From Ectobius pallidus (Eukaryota; Arthropoda; Insecta; Blattodea; Ectobiidae): DNA of 64,000 nucleotides. Numbering within the stretch: the first letter of the stretch is position 1; each line of letters starts with the position of its first letter. The stretch lies in assembly GCA_964059195.1 (NCBI GenBank), contig CAXKWD010000011.1, forward strand, positions 15,722,978 to 15,786,977. The letters run 5' to 3'. The notes beneath the pieces were generated by a model. The model was given only the letters and a program-made list of their open reading frames with translations. It did no database searches and was not told the origin of the DNA. The position numbers were made by a program, and so were the translations under genes. This document shows positions 1-13,300 of the stretch, piece after piece.

Positions 1-2200
1 TGTCGAAGATTTACCGATATATCGATATTTGTGATTGATTACAAAGATTGCAGAATTTACGCAAAGATTGTCTGTGACCTGGTTTGTACTGTTGAGTACA
101 CTTTTTTCCTGCTATGTCTTTGCCAAGTTAGCGATGCCTATGATCGATTATAGCAGAAGAGTATAGAATGTTTGTTACTTGTATTCAGCAGATTTCGTCT
201 TATATCCACAGTGGTGGCACTTCTGTTTGCAAATGGCTAGCTGATGGTGTTTAGTAGAAATTACGATAATATTTTTTCTTGTCATTATATTTGAACATTG
301 CGCAATGTTCCCAATGTAATATAAAGTAATTTGTTTCGCGAAATACCCACCGAAATAGAAGGAAGGTAACACCCAAATCAGCCATTTTATTTCACCAATA
401 AATAAGGGCTCTACCTATGTGTTAAGAAAATTCTTTCCTACCAAACAGCGAGTTCTAGAACAACCATTCTCTGCTTATTTTAAACTGCAGAGTGCACTTG
501 CAAAGCATAAAAAAATTCAACTAAATCTGACTGTTAACACCTGAGTTATGGCTTCTTGAACATACGCTATATTTTCTATCATTTTGCTACCGGTAACTAT
601 CATCTCCCCTTAAATATTTATTTATCACTCTAATCTTCAGGCTAAACATCAAAGTATGTACAACTATCTAGTTTAGTCCCTCCTGAAGGCAGTATAAAAA
701 TTATGTGTACATATAAAGACTTGTTACAGTTTCGTAGCATTGCTACAAGTTATTTGTTCTAAGTCTATTAAATATTAAATTACCACCTCAACATTAGATC
801 AAAACATAAAAAATATATTCAACTATCTAGTTCACCTGCTCTTGAACATATAAAAATTAGGTATACATATGGCTTGTAAGTCGTAGCACAGCTACATACT
901 TGATTGTTTTAATTGTATTAAAAATTAATTTATCATTCTTGAGTTCAGTGCCTAGTTTAGCTGCCAATGCTACAAGTACTGTACAAAAACTATGTCATTA
1001 CCAATAGCATAGCTTTTGTATTTGTAAAAATTTTAAATGTAGCTAGGAAATTTTTAATATTTGGAGATCACATAGATATTTATATTAATATAAGCTATTT
1101 CAACTCTTGTTGAATTTACAATGTATCTTACATGGAAAATTGCATTACTTGGATCAGAAGTTAACATTACAAAAATAGAAGTATTTATAGAAACTGTTCT
1201 GAAACAGTGGTTTTAAAATTTGTTTTAAATTCACATTAGTTTGGATTAATTTGTCAATCCCTCCCACCATGCAGAGAGTTAAAAATTTATTAAAAATACT
1301 CATTTTTCAGTTATTAAATTAGATTATGTTCCTATGTAAAATAATTCTGTTACAATTTATATTCCTTCCCATATTAAATAAACTCTTATTGTTGACAAAG
1401 AACTAAGAGATTTACAAGGTTAGTTTAAAATCCCGCACCACCTAAATAACTCTTGAAGCATGTAATTCAGTGACATGAAACTCGGTGCGTTGGGCTAACC
1501 ATACATGGAAAACTCAAAACATTAATATCTAATTTTTCGGACTTCTGGTTTGACCAGAACTAATTACAACTCTATTACTTTAAATGGAACATCCAATATA
1601 TTTTTATATTTTCGCATGGTGCTCATCGAGCGCTTTTCAAAAAGTACCCACACAAGATATTTCTGTGTTCGTATTCAATTTTGTATGCAGATGAAGTTTA
1701 CCCTTCATTATCCAAACGAAAAGTATCTGGTTTGAAAATTTTTTGTCATATTATTTTATAGATAAAAAGATTGTACAGAAATCATAAATCTTCTTTGTGG
1801 AAATGGTGGGTGTGAACTCAAAATATGATATGGTACAATAAATTCTTATTAAGATTTAGGTTTGTAATATTAACTACATAACCAAGAGTGTACCAATAAT
1901 ATTGCAGCAGCCACATCCATTTGGATATAAATTAGATTATTAAATAAAAGACAATTTAAAATGAAAAATAAAATAATTTTGTGAATACACTGTAAGAATT
2001 AGCTGCTCCTGAAAGCTAAGTTACTAATGCCAAAGTAGACAAACCTGTACATTCAATTAGGCCATCATTTCTGCAATGATGAAACTCTGCAACACTCTTC
2101 TCATGAACACTCTATGAGTGCTGCCTGCAGCTAATCTGAAGTTAGGGTATGTAGTGTAGAAGTACTAAAAAATCCATTCTTTGTACTCTGCAGTCTTACG
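1..2200 (-). other. 3' UTR and downstream flank of the Lap1-like gene
   Basis: No gene is recognised. The sequence is AT-rich and unique-looking. The 3' UTR must start at 2200. Minus-strand AATAAA hexamers occur near 1286-1291 and 614-621, so the transcript may end around 1.2 kb or 0.6 kb. Neither site can be confirmed without transcript data. Confidence 0.4.
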
Positions 2201-2380
2201 TTACTGCTGGCGAGATATCATCATGTTGACCACACTCCCTGTCTGTTTCAGAATTCCAACAGCTTGATCATGTTCTAACTTTGTGAAGTCGGTGCCATCT
2301 ACTTCAAGGATCTTATCTCCAGGCATCAGACAGTTACTGGCTGGTCCATTTGGATGAACTTTAGACACAAAAATTCCTTC
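2201..2380 (-). CDS. Lap1: Lap1-like coding exon 13 (PDZ second half, stop)
   Basis: This 180-nt exon runs from a TTTTTTACAG acceptor to a TAA stop at 2201-2203. It encodes [16 protein letters not shown], then [12 protein letters not shown], then [14 protein letters not shown]. The His opening helix alpha-B (HDQAV) marks a class I PDZ, as in Erbin (HGQAV). The protein ends within a few residues of the last strand, as in vertebrate Erbin. Confidence 0.97.
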   Translation of the reverse strand, partial: EGIFVSKVHPNGPASNCLMPGDKILEVDGTDFTKLEHDQAVGILKQTGSVVNMMISRQQ

Positions 2381-5300
2381 CTGTAAAAAATAAAAACATA
2401 TACAGTCAACCCACGATGTAATGCCCCTCTTTACAGTGCCACCCTCGCACTGAGCCAATAAATGCAAGTGAACGGATCTTCTCCCATATAAAATACACAA
2501 GAAACCTCGTTAGTGTGCCAATTCATTTAGTGCCAGTGAATATAAGACAAGATTTTTACAAAATATACCTTGCAGTAGCAGAATTCTTTTAAAACTTGTG
2601 GGAACGTTAGGAAGATTATTTAAGAAACATATTGTAATGTTATTTAAGCATCTTCCGGGTTGTGGGCCATGGTCCAAAGGCTATAAATAGTATTTTCAAG
2701 AAGTGAGTGTACCCCTGCCACTAACTGTACATGTAGAGCGGTGAAATGAGGAAGCTATGTTAAGAAGTTGGACAGACAGCCCGCATGAGGGTGGACTAGG
2801 TAGAAAGAGCCCTTCATACAATGAGACGTTCCAAATTTTCACTTCTTTTAGGCCAGTGTCCATTCAGGTCTAAACACTACACTACAGTTGCTCACTTACA
2901 GTTAATCACTTACATGGACCCACATGATTTTCAACCCTTTTGTGTACTGTAGCACTGGACATATACTGTAATAGATTGGGTTACTGTACAGTATTTTATT
3001 TTACGCCAAAGTTTTCTATTTGCCTTTTATTTAATTTTCTTTCATAATACAGTACTATGCTGTTATGCTGTTTTTATTTTAGAGACCAAATTTCATTTTA
3101 TTGCCACTAAATGTTAGAGAACGGTTGGTGGCACTATATAATATATATATTTGTATATATTTATTGTTTACATTGTAATCATTTATGATAAGTGTTCTGC
3201 CTGAAGGCAAGTCCTGAGCTAGAACAAAGCCATGGGATAATGACATTGACTCATCGATGGCTCTTTCAGGCAAGGATAATATCACAGAGATTTACTATTA
3301 CCTCTCACGGGATGAGGATGAAGGGTCAACCCAACAACCACGCCGGAACCCAGAAAGGAAATTTTTCCATTACTCAAAAATCCCCGACTCACCAGGGAAT
3401 TGAACCCGGCCTCCAGGATTCTACAAACTTCCCCACGGCAGCAGACATATTCTATAGAGAAAAAATGTTACCTTGGCTGAAAAAAACCAAGTTTTCAGTT
3501 ATTTTTCTTCTTTTTTTTAACCCATCCTCAATCTTCTTCCCTTTCCAAGACCTACTTACTCATTCCGGGTTAGAGAGAGGCTCTGGGACAAAACTAAAAG
3601 AATGTGAAGATACTACCTGGCGAGGGACTAACTTCATACAGGGCCTTACCTGGTACAGCACTCACAAACACAGGATAACGGAAAGGACACAACACATTAA
3701 CACCCAATCCCAAACACAGGAAGGGGAATTTTTTTGTTAAACTGATTTATCAATAATATTTCCTATCATAGGCATTGAAGAATGTGGTCATATAGGGAAA
3801 AGAAACATCACTTTATCAAATCAACCCTAAGTAATAAAAAATTCTGACTTATTATATGCGCAAGAAATTATTTTGAACAGTTGTCTGAAGACTGTAATGC
3901 CTAGGTGCATTCACCATTTTCACCTTAGTGAAACGAACAATCAAGTAACTTACATTTTCTCTTTTCTCAAGGGGAGAAGGAGATCCAAGACCACCAGTAA
4001 TACTGAAACCAAGACCTGGATTCTTCTTTATTGTCACAGGGAACTGAAACATCAATATCATTTATTATGAATTGCAGTCGATAGTCATATTTATGATGAT
4101 GGGGCACTGCGTGGAATGAAACATAGATGGGGAAGCAGTGATACCTTAAAAAACCATCCATGATATTTTGTTCACCACAAATTCCACATGGATTGACAGG
4201 ATTTTATCCCACGATCAATTACTGGAAAGTGAGTGGTCTAACTGCGCAGCCATGCAGTAGCCTAATTAAAACATAATATAATCCAGTTCTAAAATACCTA
4301 AAATGTAATAGAACATACAACTCAAGTAAGGCAAACTCAGCTTAATTCATTGAACTTAGTATATGGTCACCAGGCATTCCTGAAATCATGATTATGGGAT
4401 CAAGAAGTGCAGTAAAATTGAGTCGAATCAGAAAAAAACTAAAACACATTTAACATTCTAATAACACTCTTTATTAACATTATTTTTATAAATTAAACTT
4501 CTTAATATTAGTACCAAATACTCCTGCTATGGTACACTTCATAAGAGGCCTTTAATAACTGCCTAATATAAGCTCTAAAAGCTAAAAATCTAAATTACAG
4601 ACCTTAACACATTTATTTTTATTGTTATTATTTAAAACATTTACCTTAGGATGTTTTAAAACAGCACAATTTAAGTCAAATAGAGTATTATAATTCTAAA
4701 TTGCATACTACGGCTCACACACAAGAAGCTCTCCCAGAATAACAGAATGTCGAAAACATTTCTAATATCTTTGTAACCCCATCTGAGAAAAGGTTAATGT
4801 ACTGAGAATGTCGATTTACAAGTAAATTTGTTATACGAGGGTGGACCAAAAAGTAATGCACAATAAATTTTTTTTCTGCGTTGGTATTGCGACTGGTGTT
4901 TGTTCTCATGTGTAGCTCCAGCGAGAGAAGCATGAACTATGCAACAAAGATGGCATGCATATTACTTTCGTCCACTTGTGAAGAGCAGCAAGGTGTAGTG
5001 CGATTTTTATGGGCTAAAGGGCATAACGCGAGTGAAATTCAGAGGGACATGCATGGCGCGCATGGGACGACTGTATGGACCGTAGCAATGTCTACATGTT
5101 GCTACAGCTGTTCGAAAGAAAATCAACAAATTTGGTTGGGAGGTGCTCCAACATCCTCCATATAGTCCAGACCTGGCACCATTGGATTTTCATTTGTTTG
5201 GTCCCAAACACTTTGTGTCAGATGCAGAAGTGAAAACAGCAGCCAGTAGATGGCTATACTCCAACCGAATGGACTTCTATGAACAGGCTATTTTGAAACT

Positions 5301-8300
5301 GGTATCACGATGGGAGAAATGTGTTGAGAAACTTTGAGACTATATAGAAAAATAGACAAAAGATGTCCCTTCATGTGTGCATTTGTTTGTAATTGTACCT
5401 ATTAAACTTTTTGTAAAAAAAATTATTGTGTGTTACTTTTCGATCCACCCTCGTAGTAAAACAAAAGATCTGTAACAAAATTAGCTGAGTTTGCCTTGCT
5501 GCATGAAAACATGAAATGAAAAACTTCGTCAGACATTCAATCATGATAATTCACTGGCAGGGGTGAACATCCATACTATGCTAAGAACCCACTGAAAGTT
5601 ACTGCTTCTGCAATAGTGCCGAGCAAGCTATGATGAAACTTCATGATAAACAAATATGTTTTCATTTGAAAAGTGTCTTTTGATTCAGTTGTCAGTATTA
5701 AAAATATTATCAATTTTAATATTTACGGTTAATATGTTATGTGTTTTATAAATCCATGCTGTACACAGAAATTATTATACAAAAAGCAAATTTTAATTTA
5801 TTTAGCTTATTTTTAATTAAGTTAAATTAAAACACCTACAAATTAAGCAATATGTTTATAAAAACTTAAAAACATGTGAGAAAACAAAACCACTGCTTTG
5901 AAAAAAATAGAATGATAAATTCCAGACCCTAACAATAGCTAATATTCTAACAGAACTGAAATTTACACAAATTAACAAACTCTTAACACTCCTGGTGTTC
6001 CATAGGTGTAATGTAATATAAAACAAGAGTTTTTAGTTTAAAAAATTAATTTATATAAGAAATAACTTCTTGGAATAATAATTTTCTTCACAAGAATTTT
6101 AATATTCACTTTCATATGTTTCTAAAAATAATTAAATTGAAATCGTACAGTGCACAGAAACGTATTGCTGATATAAAGTATTATTTAATACTGTGTATAT
6201 AATTGTCAATCAAGATCTGGGTAAGAAAGGGACAGTGAATGTCTATGAACCAAAGAAAATAAATTCAGAAAGAATGAATCTTTATAATAAAACAAAATGA
6301 AACATTCTCTAAAGTTTATAGCGTTTGAGGCTGACATCTACCATAATTTCTATAAAACGGGAACTTTTAATGAGCTTACGCTGAAACTCTTCTTCAAATT
6401 TCGCTGATAGAACATGTATTCTATAGAAGCTCATGGGCCTAGCTGTTTTTTACACTGGAAGTTACCGAAAAGTTGACTGAAATTTGCACTAAAATAATAG
6501 AATTGTGGAGAAGTGCAGCACAGAGTTGTGCAGCCCTGACTACCATAGGAGCGAGCAGCAGTAGATCATGGTGCATAGCCATCTAGCAAGTCAGGGATGA
6601 CCAAATGCTACTGGCTAGGCGCTTTACCCTGTGATATAGCAGCTTCTAATTGAAAACCTTCCAATAAAAAATAAAAAATAAAAAAATAAATTAAAAAAAG
6701 AGCTATTTTTTTGTATATGAGCTTCCTATGGGAAACAGGTTTTCTCAGCAAAATTAGAAGATAAGTTTCGATATGAACTTATTATTGAAATTATAACACT
6801 GAATCCAAGTTCATTTAAAACCTTTGTGAACCAAGAATTACGACAACACTTGTATTAATTGAAATGGTACACTAAGTCTACTTGTGTACCGGTACTGTAA
6901 AAAGTATTACTGATTATACAAATTAAATCAATCAAGCACCTACATTCTACCATGCAATGTTTATGATATGGAACCTAAAATTAACGACATTTCTATACTA
7001 AATTTAAATAATGTTATTTCACAAATAAATTTATAATGACCACTACGGAAATGAAGACTTACACTTTTAAAAATAATATAAAATAAAAAAGCACTTAATT
7101 CAATCCGAAGCTAACGGAAAAATAATTTGCCATGAAAATATCCACAGTCACAAACATATGACAACAGATAATTACAAAACATTTAACACAATACGAATAC
7201 AAATGTCAAAGAACATGGTAGGCTACTATATCATGCAACTGTACAGAGTTTCATTTCAGATTTAAAAGGAACCATACATAAGGGGACTATTAGCAAACCC
7301 GGCAATCTTCATTTTGATAAAAGATAGAGGTAACGTCTAATGAAAGTTTAATGCTTTTCCTGCTTCATATTTAGTGGATATGTTACAAATCGGACTTCCC
7401 ACATAACGGAAGAACTTAGATTTGCAACACATACATTAAATATGTACCAGAAAATGCATTAAACCTTCATTAGAAGTTAGCATCACTATCTTTTATCAAA
7501 ATGGAGATTTTTGCTAATAGACCCCTCATAATACTCATAAGTTAAGAGTATTTCAATGTACTCTACAAAACATTTAGGTATCCAATTTGTTATATACTTC
7601 AATATTAAACTTGTTATTTCTCTTTATTTGTTTAATCTTTTTCAAACTAGTGAAGAGCTACTTCAGGCTTGCAATAATTGATAAATATACAGAGTGGCCA
7701 GACATCCCAGTTCTGAAAACACTGTCCCAGTGCCTCACGAAAATTTCTGGGACATCCAATGTCCCAGTTTTTGAGAAACTGTTACTTCCCCTATTAAAAA
7801 AATATACAGCAGCACCCCGCTAGTCCGAAAACCCGGATAGTTCAAACCCAAATTTGGAATCACTATTCACCATCTTAATGAGATGGAGTGCTCACAATTC
7901 CGCAAAATTGTTCTCTCTTGAATCAATTTTTCTTCCAATCACTGATCGTTGCTTTTCCAACACTGAATTCAACGAAAATGGAGTTTGATCACAAAAATAG
8001 CACTGCACGTTACAACAACTGGGGACAATTAACTTGTAGACTCAATATATACGCCTAATTATGTAATTATAAATTATCCCTGTTAATCTGAATTTTTGTC
8101 AATCCAAATAGGCTCCAGTCCAAATTAGTTCGGACTAGCAGGGTTCTGATGTACATGCTATATTGGTTGACCTGTGCTGGTCATATTTACTTTGTGCTTA
8201 TTACTGCTATTAATTTGTTAATTTTTCCACTGGGTGGAGTTAGTTTTCAATTTAAAGTTCATTTGCCTAAAAGAAAATGTATATCTGTGATGCACTAAAG

Positions 8301-10294
8301 GAGGCCTTTCCAACTGAGGTGCTGCCATGGACAGGCCAGTGCCGGTGTAGCACCAGAGGCAGCTCCACAGGTCTAGCCAGCGCTCAGTTTACGAAAGCAG
8401 TTATTAATAACAATTTTGTGAACACATAAACACACCATTTATTCTCTACACATATTGTGCTTGCCTTTGTGTACATTTAAAATTTAAGTCGATCGTTAAC
8501 ATTGTTTTGCTGCAACTAATTCACCAATATTTGGTACAACTGATTTGGTAATGTAAATTCTAAGTACGGCCTCTAAGGCAACATCAGACAGAGAAGTCCT
8601 GGTCTTACTTTTATTTAAATTCATAATTGATAACATCTATTCGCATGCATGAGTTGTACTGATCATTGATGTAAATTTTAAGGCAAGTGCCTTAAAAGAT
8701 TGGGAAGTTCTGTGGATGAATACTTTTGTAAAATGAAAGTAAATTGCCGGTGTAGTGGTAGTACCTGTACTTTTATCAGCTCTGTTTGGAAATACGATGA
8801 TGATTTTCAGGACAAAATATGGCATCATAAATATTTCAAGTTGAGGTGCCATATCATTAATTTCTTCGAATGGGCATTGAATTCATCGTGCAAATTCTGT
8901 AACGACGTCTGATACTACACTACATGAGGAAGGAAAGTACCAGTGCTGCTGAGTGCTTGCTGGTGCACCCCAGCAAAAAATGCTCGAGTTGGAAAGGCCT
9001 GCACTAAAGAGATGTTTTCCCTTTATAAGAGAAACTAAGGAAAGAAAAATCACGAGCTACTAAAGCAAATTTATAGTTCTGAAAAGTGCAGAAAAGAGTA
9101 ATGACCTTACTTTGAATAATTAATATCCACATTTGATTTCCAACTGCTTTACTGTTTTTTCTAATTGTAACAATCTGAATGCTTTATTCATACAGAAAGA
9201 TGTTGAATTAAAGAACATAGTGAAAAAGTTAAAATATTATACAGCAAACTCCCAATTATACATGGGTGGATTATCCGGTTTGCGGATTATCTGTGCAAAA
9301 TTCTTTCTCCCTCTTTGACCCTTTATGAGTGGAATACGGATATAACCACATGAAAGATTTTGAATTTCCAGCACTGAATTCTGAATTTCCCTTCATTTTA
9401 TTTAATCAGATTTTGAATTAAATTTTGTTTTCCCTGCATTTCATTTTGTCATATTGTGCATAAAGACTGTTACACGGCATCAAGAGAACTTATAAATACA
9501 TATATAAAATATTACTGTTAATGAAAACTCGAGAATAATGAGCATTGTGACAAATGAAGTACCGTATTTAAAACCTATTAACATCACATGACACTATATG
9601 TGTAACCCATAACAACATTTCTTGAGGCCAGAATAGTAATAATTCTAACATTCAGATTATCTGTCTTTTTTGATAATTATTCGTATCTGTCACGGTCCCA
9701 AATTAACACAGATAATCAGGAGTTTGATGCAATGTTCAGTACGGCTTCCCGGTTTTTTTATTTTACAATCTGGCTGCCCTGTAAATGTACAGTAGAACCT
9801 GCTATACCAGCGATGCTAGGGGTATGTTTTACAACCCTTGGTGTATACAAGAGTTAACTAGCCAGATAAATTCTAATTGAACACCAGATCAGAAACAAAT
9901 GGGATGCAAACTTTGTGTGAGTAAAGGATTAAAAACTTTCCTGGCTAATATTATGAATATCTTCTTGGATTTACACCTGGATCAGAGTTATTTTAACCTC
10001 CAAACCTAGGTCCATCTATTTAAAAATCATCTTCTGGACCAACATAACATCACAGCCTACACTGTCACTGTCATGCATGAGCAGTATGTTCCAAGAGGTA
10101 AGTTTTGTAGAAATCCTTGACACTACAACATCAATCGTCGAGACCAGCCCAAATAGCAACCGAGAGGGTAAGTCATATGTTTGTATAGACTCATTCTGTA
10201 CATCTCTACAGTACGTCTTTAATTTTGTACCTAATAGGTCTTCAGAGAATGCACAGAACACAAACATGCATTTCTTTATGAATTTCTCTGAACA

Positions 10295-10329
<35 letters not shown>

Positions 10330-13300
10330 TGTTGATGATGATAATAATAATAGAAAGGTGCACATTTGTCGAGATTAGTCCTATATGATCTCATCAGAAA
10401 AGAACTATGCTATTGAAGTACAGTACGCTGTTCACTACACCATATTATGTGACATTTTTTCTGAATAAATTGCTGCAGATTTCCACACTTAGTATTGCAC
10501 AAAACAATTCCATGGTTATTCAATTTCCTGGTAAATAGTCATGGCATTGATATATGATTATAGGTTACGAATAATAAATTACACTTTACCAATATTGAAG
10601 TACAATAGAGCTTATATAAAAAAAAATAGTAAGAAACTGACATTTTCATTAAAACGATGAGAGGACCGAAAAGTACGAAAATAGCAGCACAATCCCATTC
10701 AAAACGTATATATGGTCAGCCTATGCAAATACATGGGGACAGAAAGGGTTGGAAAAATTAGAATTTATTAAAAAAAGAAAAAGAAAAATTAAAGTTAGTC
10801 ATATTTGGTCCTTGAATTCCACTGTCTTCATGTATACACTAGTTTAAAATACAATATATAAAATTTTACTCACAGTGAATAGTTAAAACAATGCTGCATT
10901 ACGTTTCGGGTCTTTCCTCGACCCTTCCTCAGATGCCTCCTGAATCCCAGGTGTAATGCAGCATTGTTTTAACTATTCACTGTGAGTAAAATTTTATATA
11001 TTATATTTTAAACTAGTGTACAAAAATTAAAGCAATTCTATACAATCATGTGGGATTATAGTCAACTGGACTATGAAAAAAATAACATTCAAATAAAGTA
11101 GTACATGCTAAAATCACCAATAACTATTTCTGCAATATACACTAAATCCTCACTAACTTGAACTTATAGGACCAGAAAATTTGTTTTAAGCCTTTTCAGA
11201 TTATGAAGTCATGTATCACTACCACTACCTACAATGCCCTGGATTTCTTCTGGTCTTGACTCATTTATTATGCATTCTTAATGGGGCACAGGACAAGCTT
11301 GAAATGGGATGTCTAGCAGTTCTGTTCACCGGGTAGATGTGTAATAGAATGGACAGAACAGAAAAACAAGCACAAGACAGTAAACATGATCATGGAGAAT
11401 ATCTCCTGCAGCTATAAATAAACCATATTATGAATGTGAGAAATACAATCACAACAAAATCGAGTTCAACATTTTCAAGCTGACGAACCATGGTCTATCG
11501 CAGCGGTTCCCAAACTTTTTTGTCCTGGGACCCACCTTCACCTAGAACATTTTTTCGCGACCCACTACTACACAACGATAACCAATATAGGTTATATAAA
11601 ATACAGCACATATTTTTCATATGCCTTTCAATAGTTTTATTGTGTTCAAATGCCTTATATTCCTTATATTGAAAATAGTTTAATTTTCCCCGCCCTTTTT
11701 CGACCCATAGTTTGGGAACCACTGGTCTATCGGATGCATGTTCTAATGTTTCCCTGCGAACTCCACCCAAGTATTTTCAGAGCGATATTCTAGATGCATG
11801 ATTGGCTGTCAACATCTGGAATGGGAGTCATGAATCAACAACTAACCATCCCAGCTGCAACATCACTCTGAAGATTCCCGGTATAGTATAACAGAAAATC
11901 TTTAGGACATGCCTCAGGTACACCTCAGCACATTAGCCTGAAATGTTGGTCTCATCAAACACCAGCCATAGAAATTTAAATACATAAACCATAATAAAGT
12001 ATGTGCAAAGAAATAAAGACAACTACTGTAGTCAAAAACTTTCATCAGCACTTAAATAGTGGGGAAAAGTTTATGTCCCCTCACTGGAAATCAACACTAA
12101 ACATAAAGAAAAGCAACTCAAGTGCAAATAATAGAAATGACACAACTGATGTGCAGAGAGAGTTTTTATTATTCTTACCTTAACCAAAAAATTAGATCGA
12201 GAAGAATCCTAGAAATAAAGAGAAAATATTGAAGAGACCCAATGCTAAAAAACATTATCCACTAACATAATGTAGATTCAAACACGAAAGTATTTCCAAC
12301 ATAGTGATAAAATGTGATTCATTTAGTTTCCTTCTATCTGAACATTCGGGAAATAATATTTGTGCATCAGAATTCCCAATAAACAGTAAGTATCCTATCT
12401 TCAAGGAAATTAGGGACAGTTGTATGTCAAAACCTACCCTCAAATTTTGCGTATTGATAGGTCTTCATTACACAGAGATGCCAACCTTGAAAGTTGGTTA
12501 TCAGTAGTGTGAGACCTCCATGTTTAACCGAAAAATCACAATTATAGGTTTCACAAAATACGTGATTCGGTGAAATTTTTGAAGGTCCGAGGCAAGGAAA
12601 CTCTTCCGTATACTGCTTTCGATACTGCTGATTTGCCGCAGTTCGTTTTTGTCCATCAGACTCATCACTGATTTTACGTTTACACGACATATTTCCTCAA
12701 TATTCTACTTCCACTGCAACACTCAATAAAACTTCTAGCAAGCAACGGCATCGGCAGTCGTCAGCGGCATTACAGTGATAATAAAAAAGATGAAATATGT
12801 TAACACCAAAGATGTTATAACTACAATTATGTTATAACTGTAAGATATAACATCTTTGGTTAACACACACTCACGTCAAAGATTGTAGTATCCAATGTCG
12901 CCAACGCAATGGAGTTTTTTTATAAACTATTTGTTATGATAACAGTTGGCATCTCTGCTGACACATTAACTTTTTTTTATGTTCGCGGGAGAAATGAAAC
13001 ATTTTAAAAATAGATATTGGGATTCGTAAAATCCGTAATATTCAGTACAATTTCCGTAATGCCGTAGCAAATTCAAGAAAATCGTAGAAACTACGGAAAT
13101 TCCGTAGCAGTTGGCATCTCTGATTACATATAAGACACATGCAAAAAATTAGGCTGCTCATATTAACTAAATGGGTGAAAACGTGTTCTTATTGTTGTGG
13201 CATAATGGTGGGACCTTGCACAGCTTGCTTGAGTTGCCTGCATGTTGGGAGCATATGCAAGAGTGGAGTGCGAGGTGGAGGAAGAAGCTACATTATTACT

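Noticed and set aside
3192..3740. 182-codon plus-strand open frame
   Set aside because: It runs through a tRNA-like SINE in antisense and AT-rich intron, with no domain or splice context. Open only by chance.
10016..10388. Isoleucine-rich open frames on both strands
   Set aside because: Produced by an AAT microsatellite, with no domain or conservation signal.
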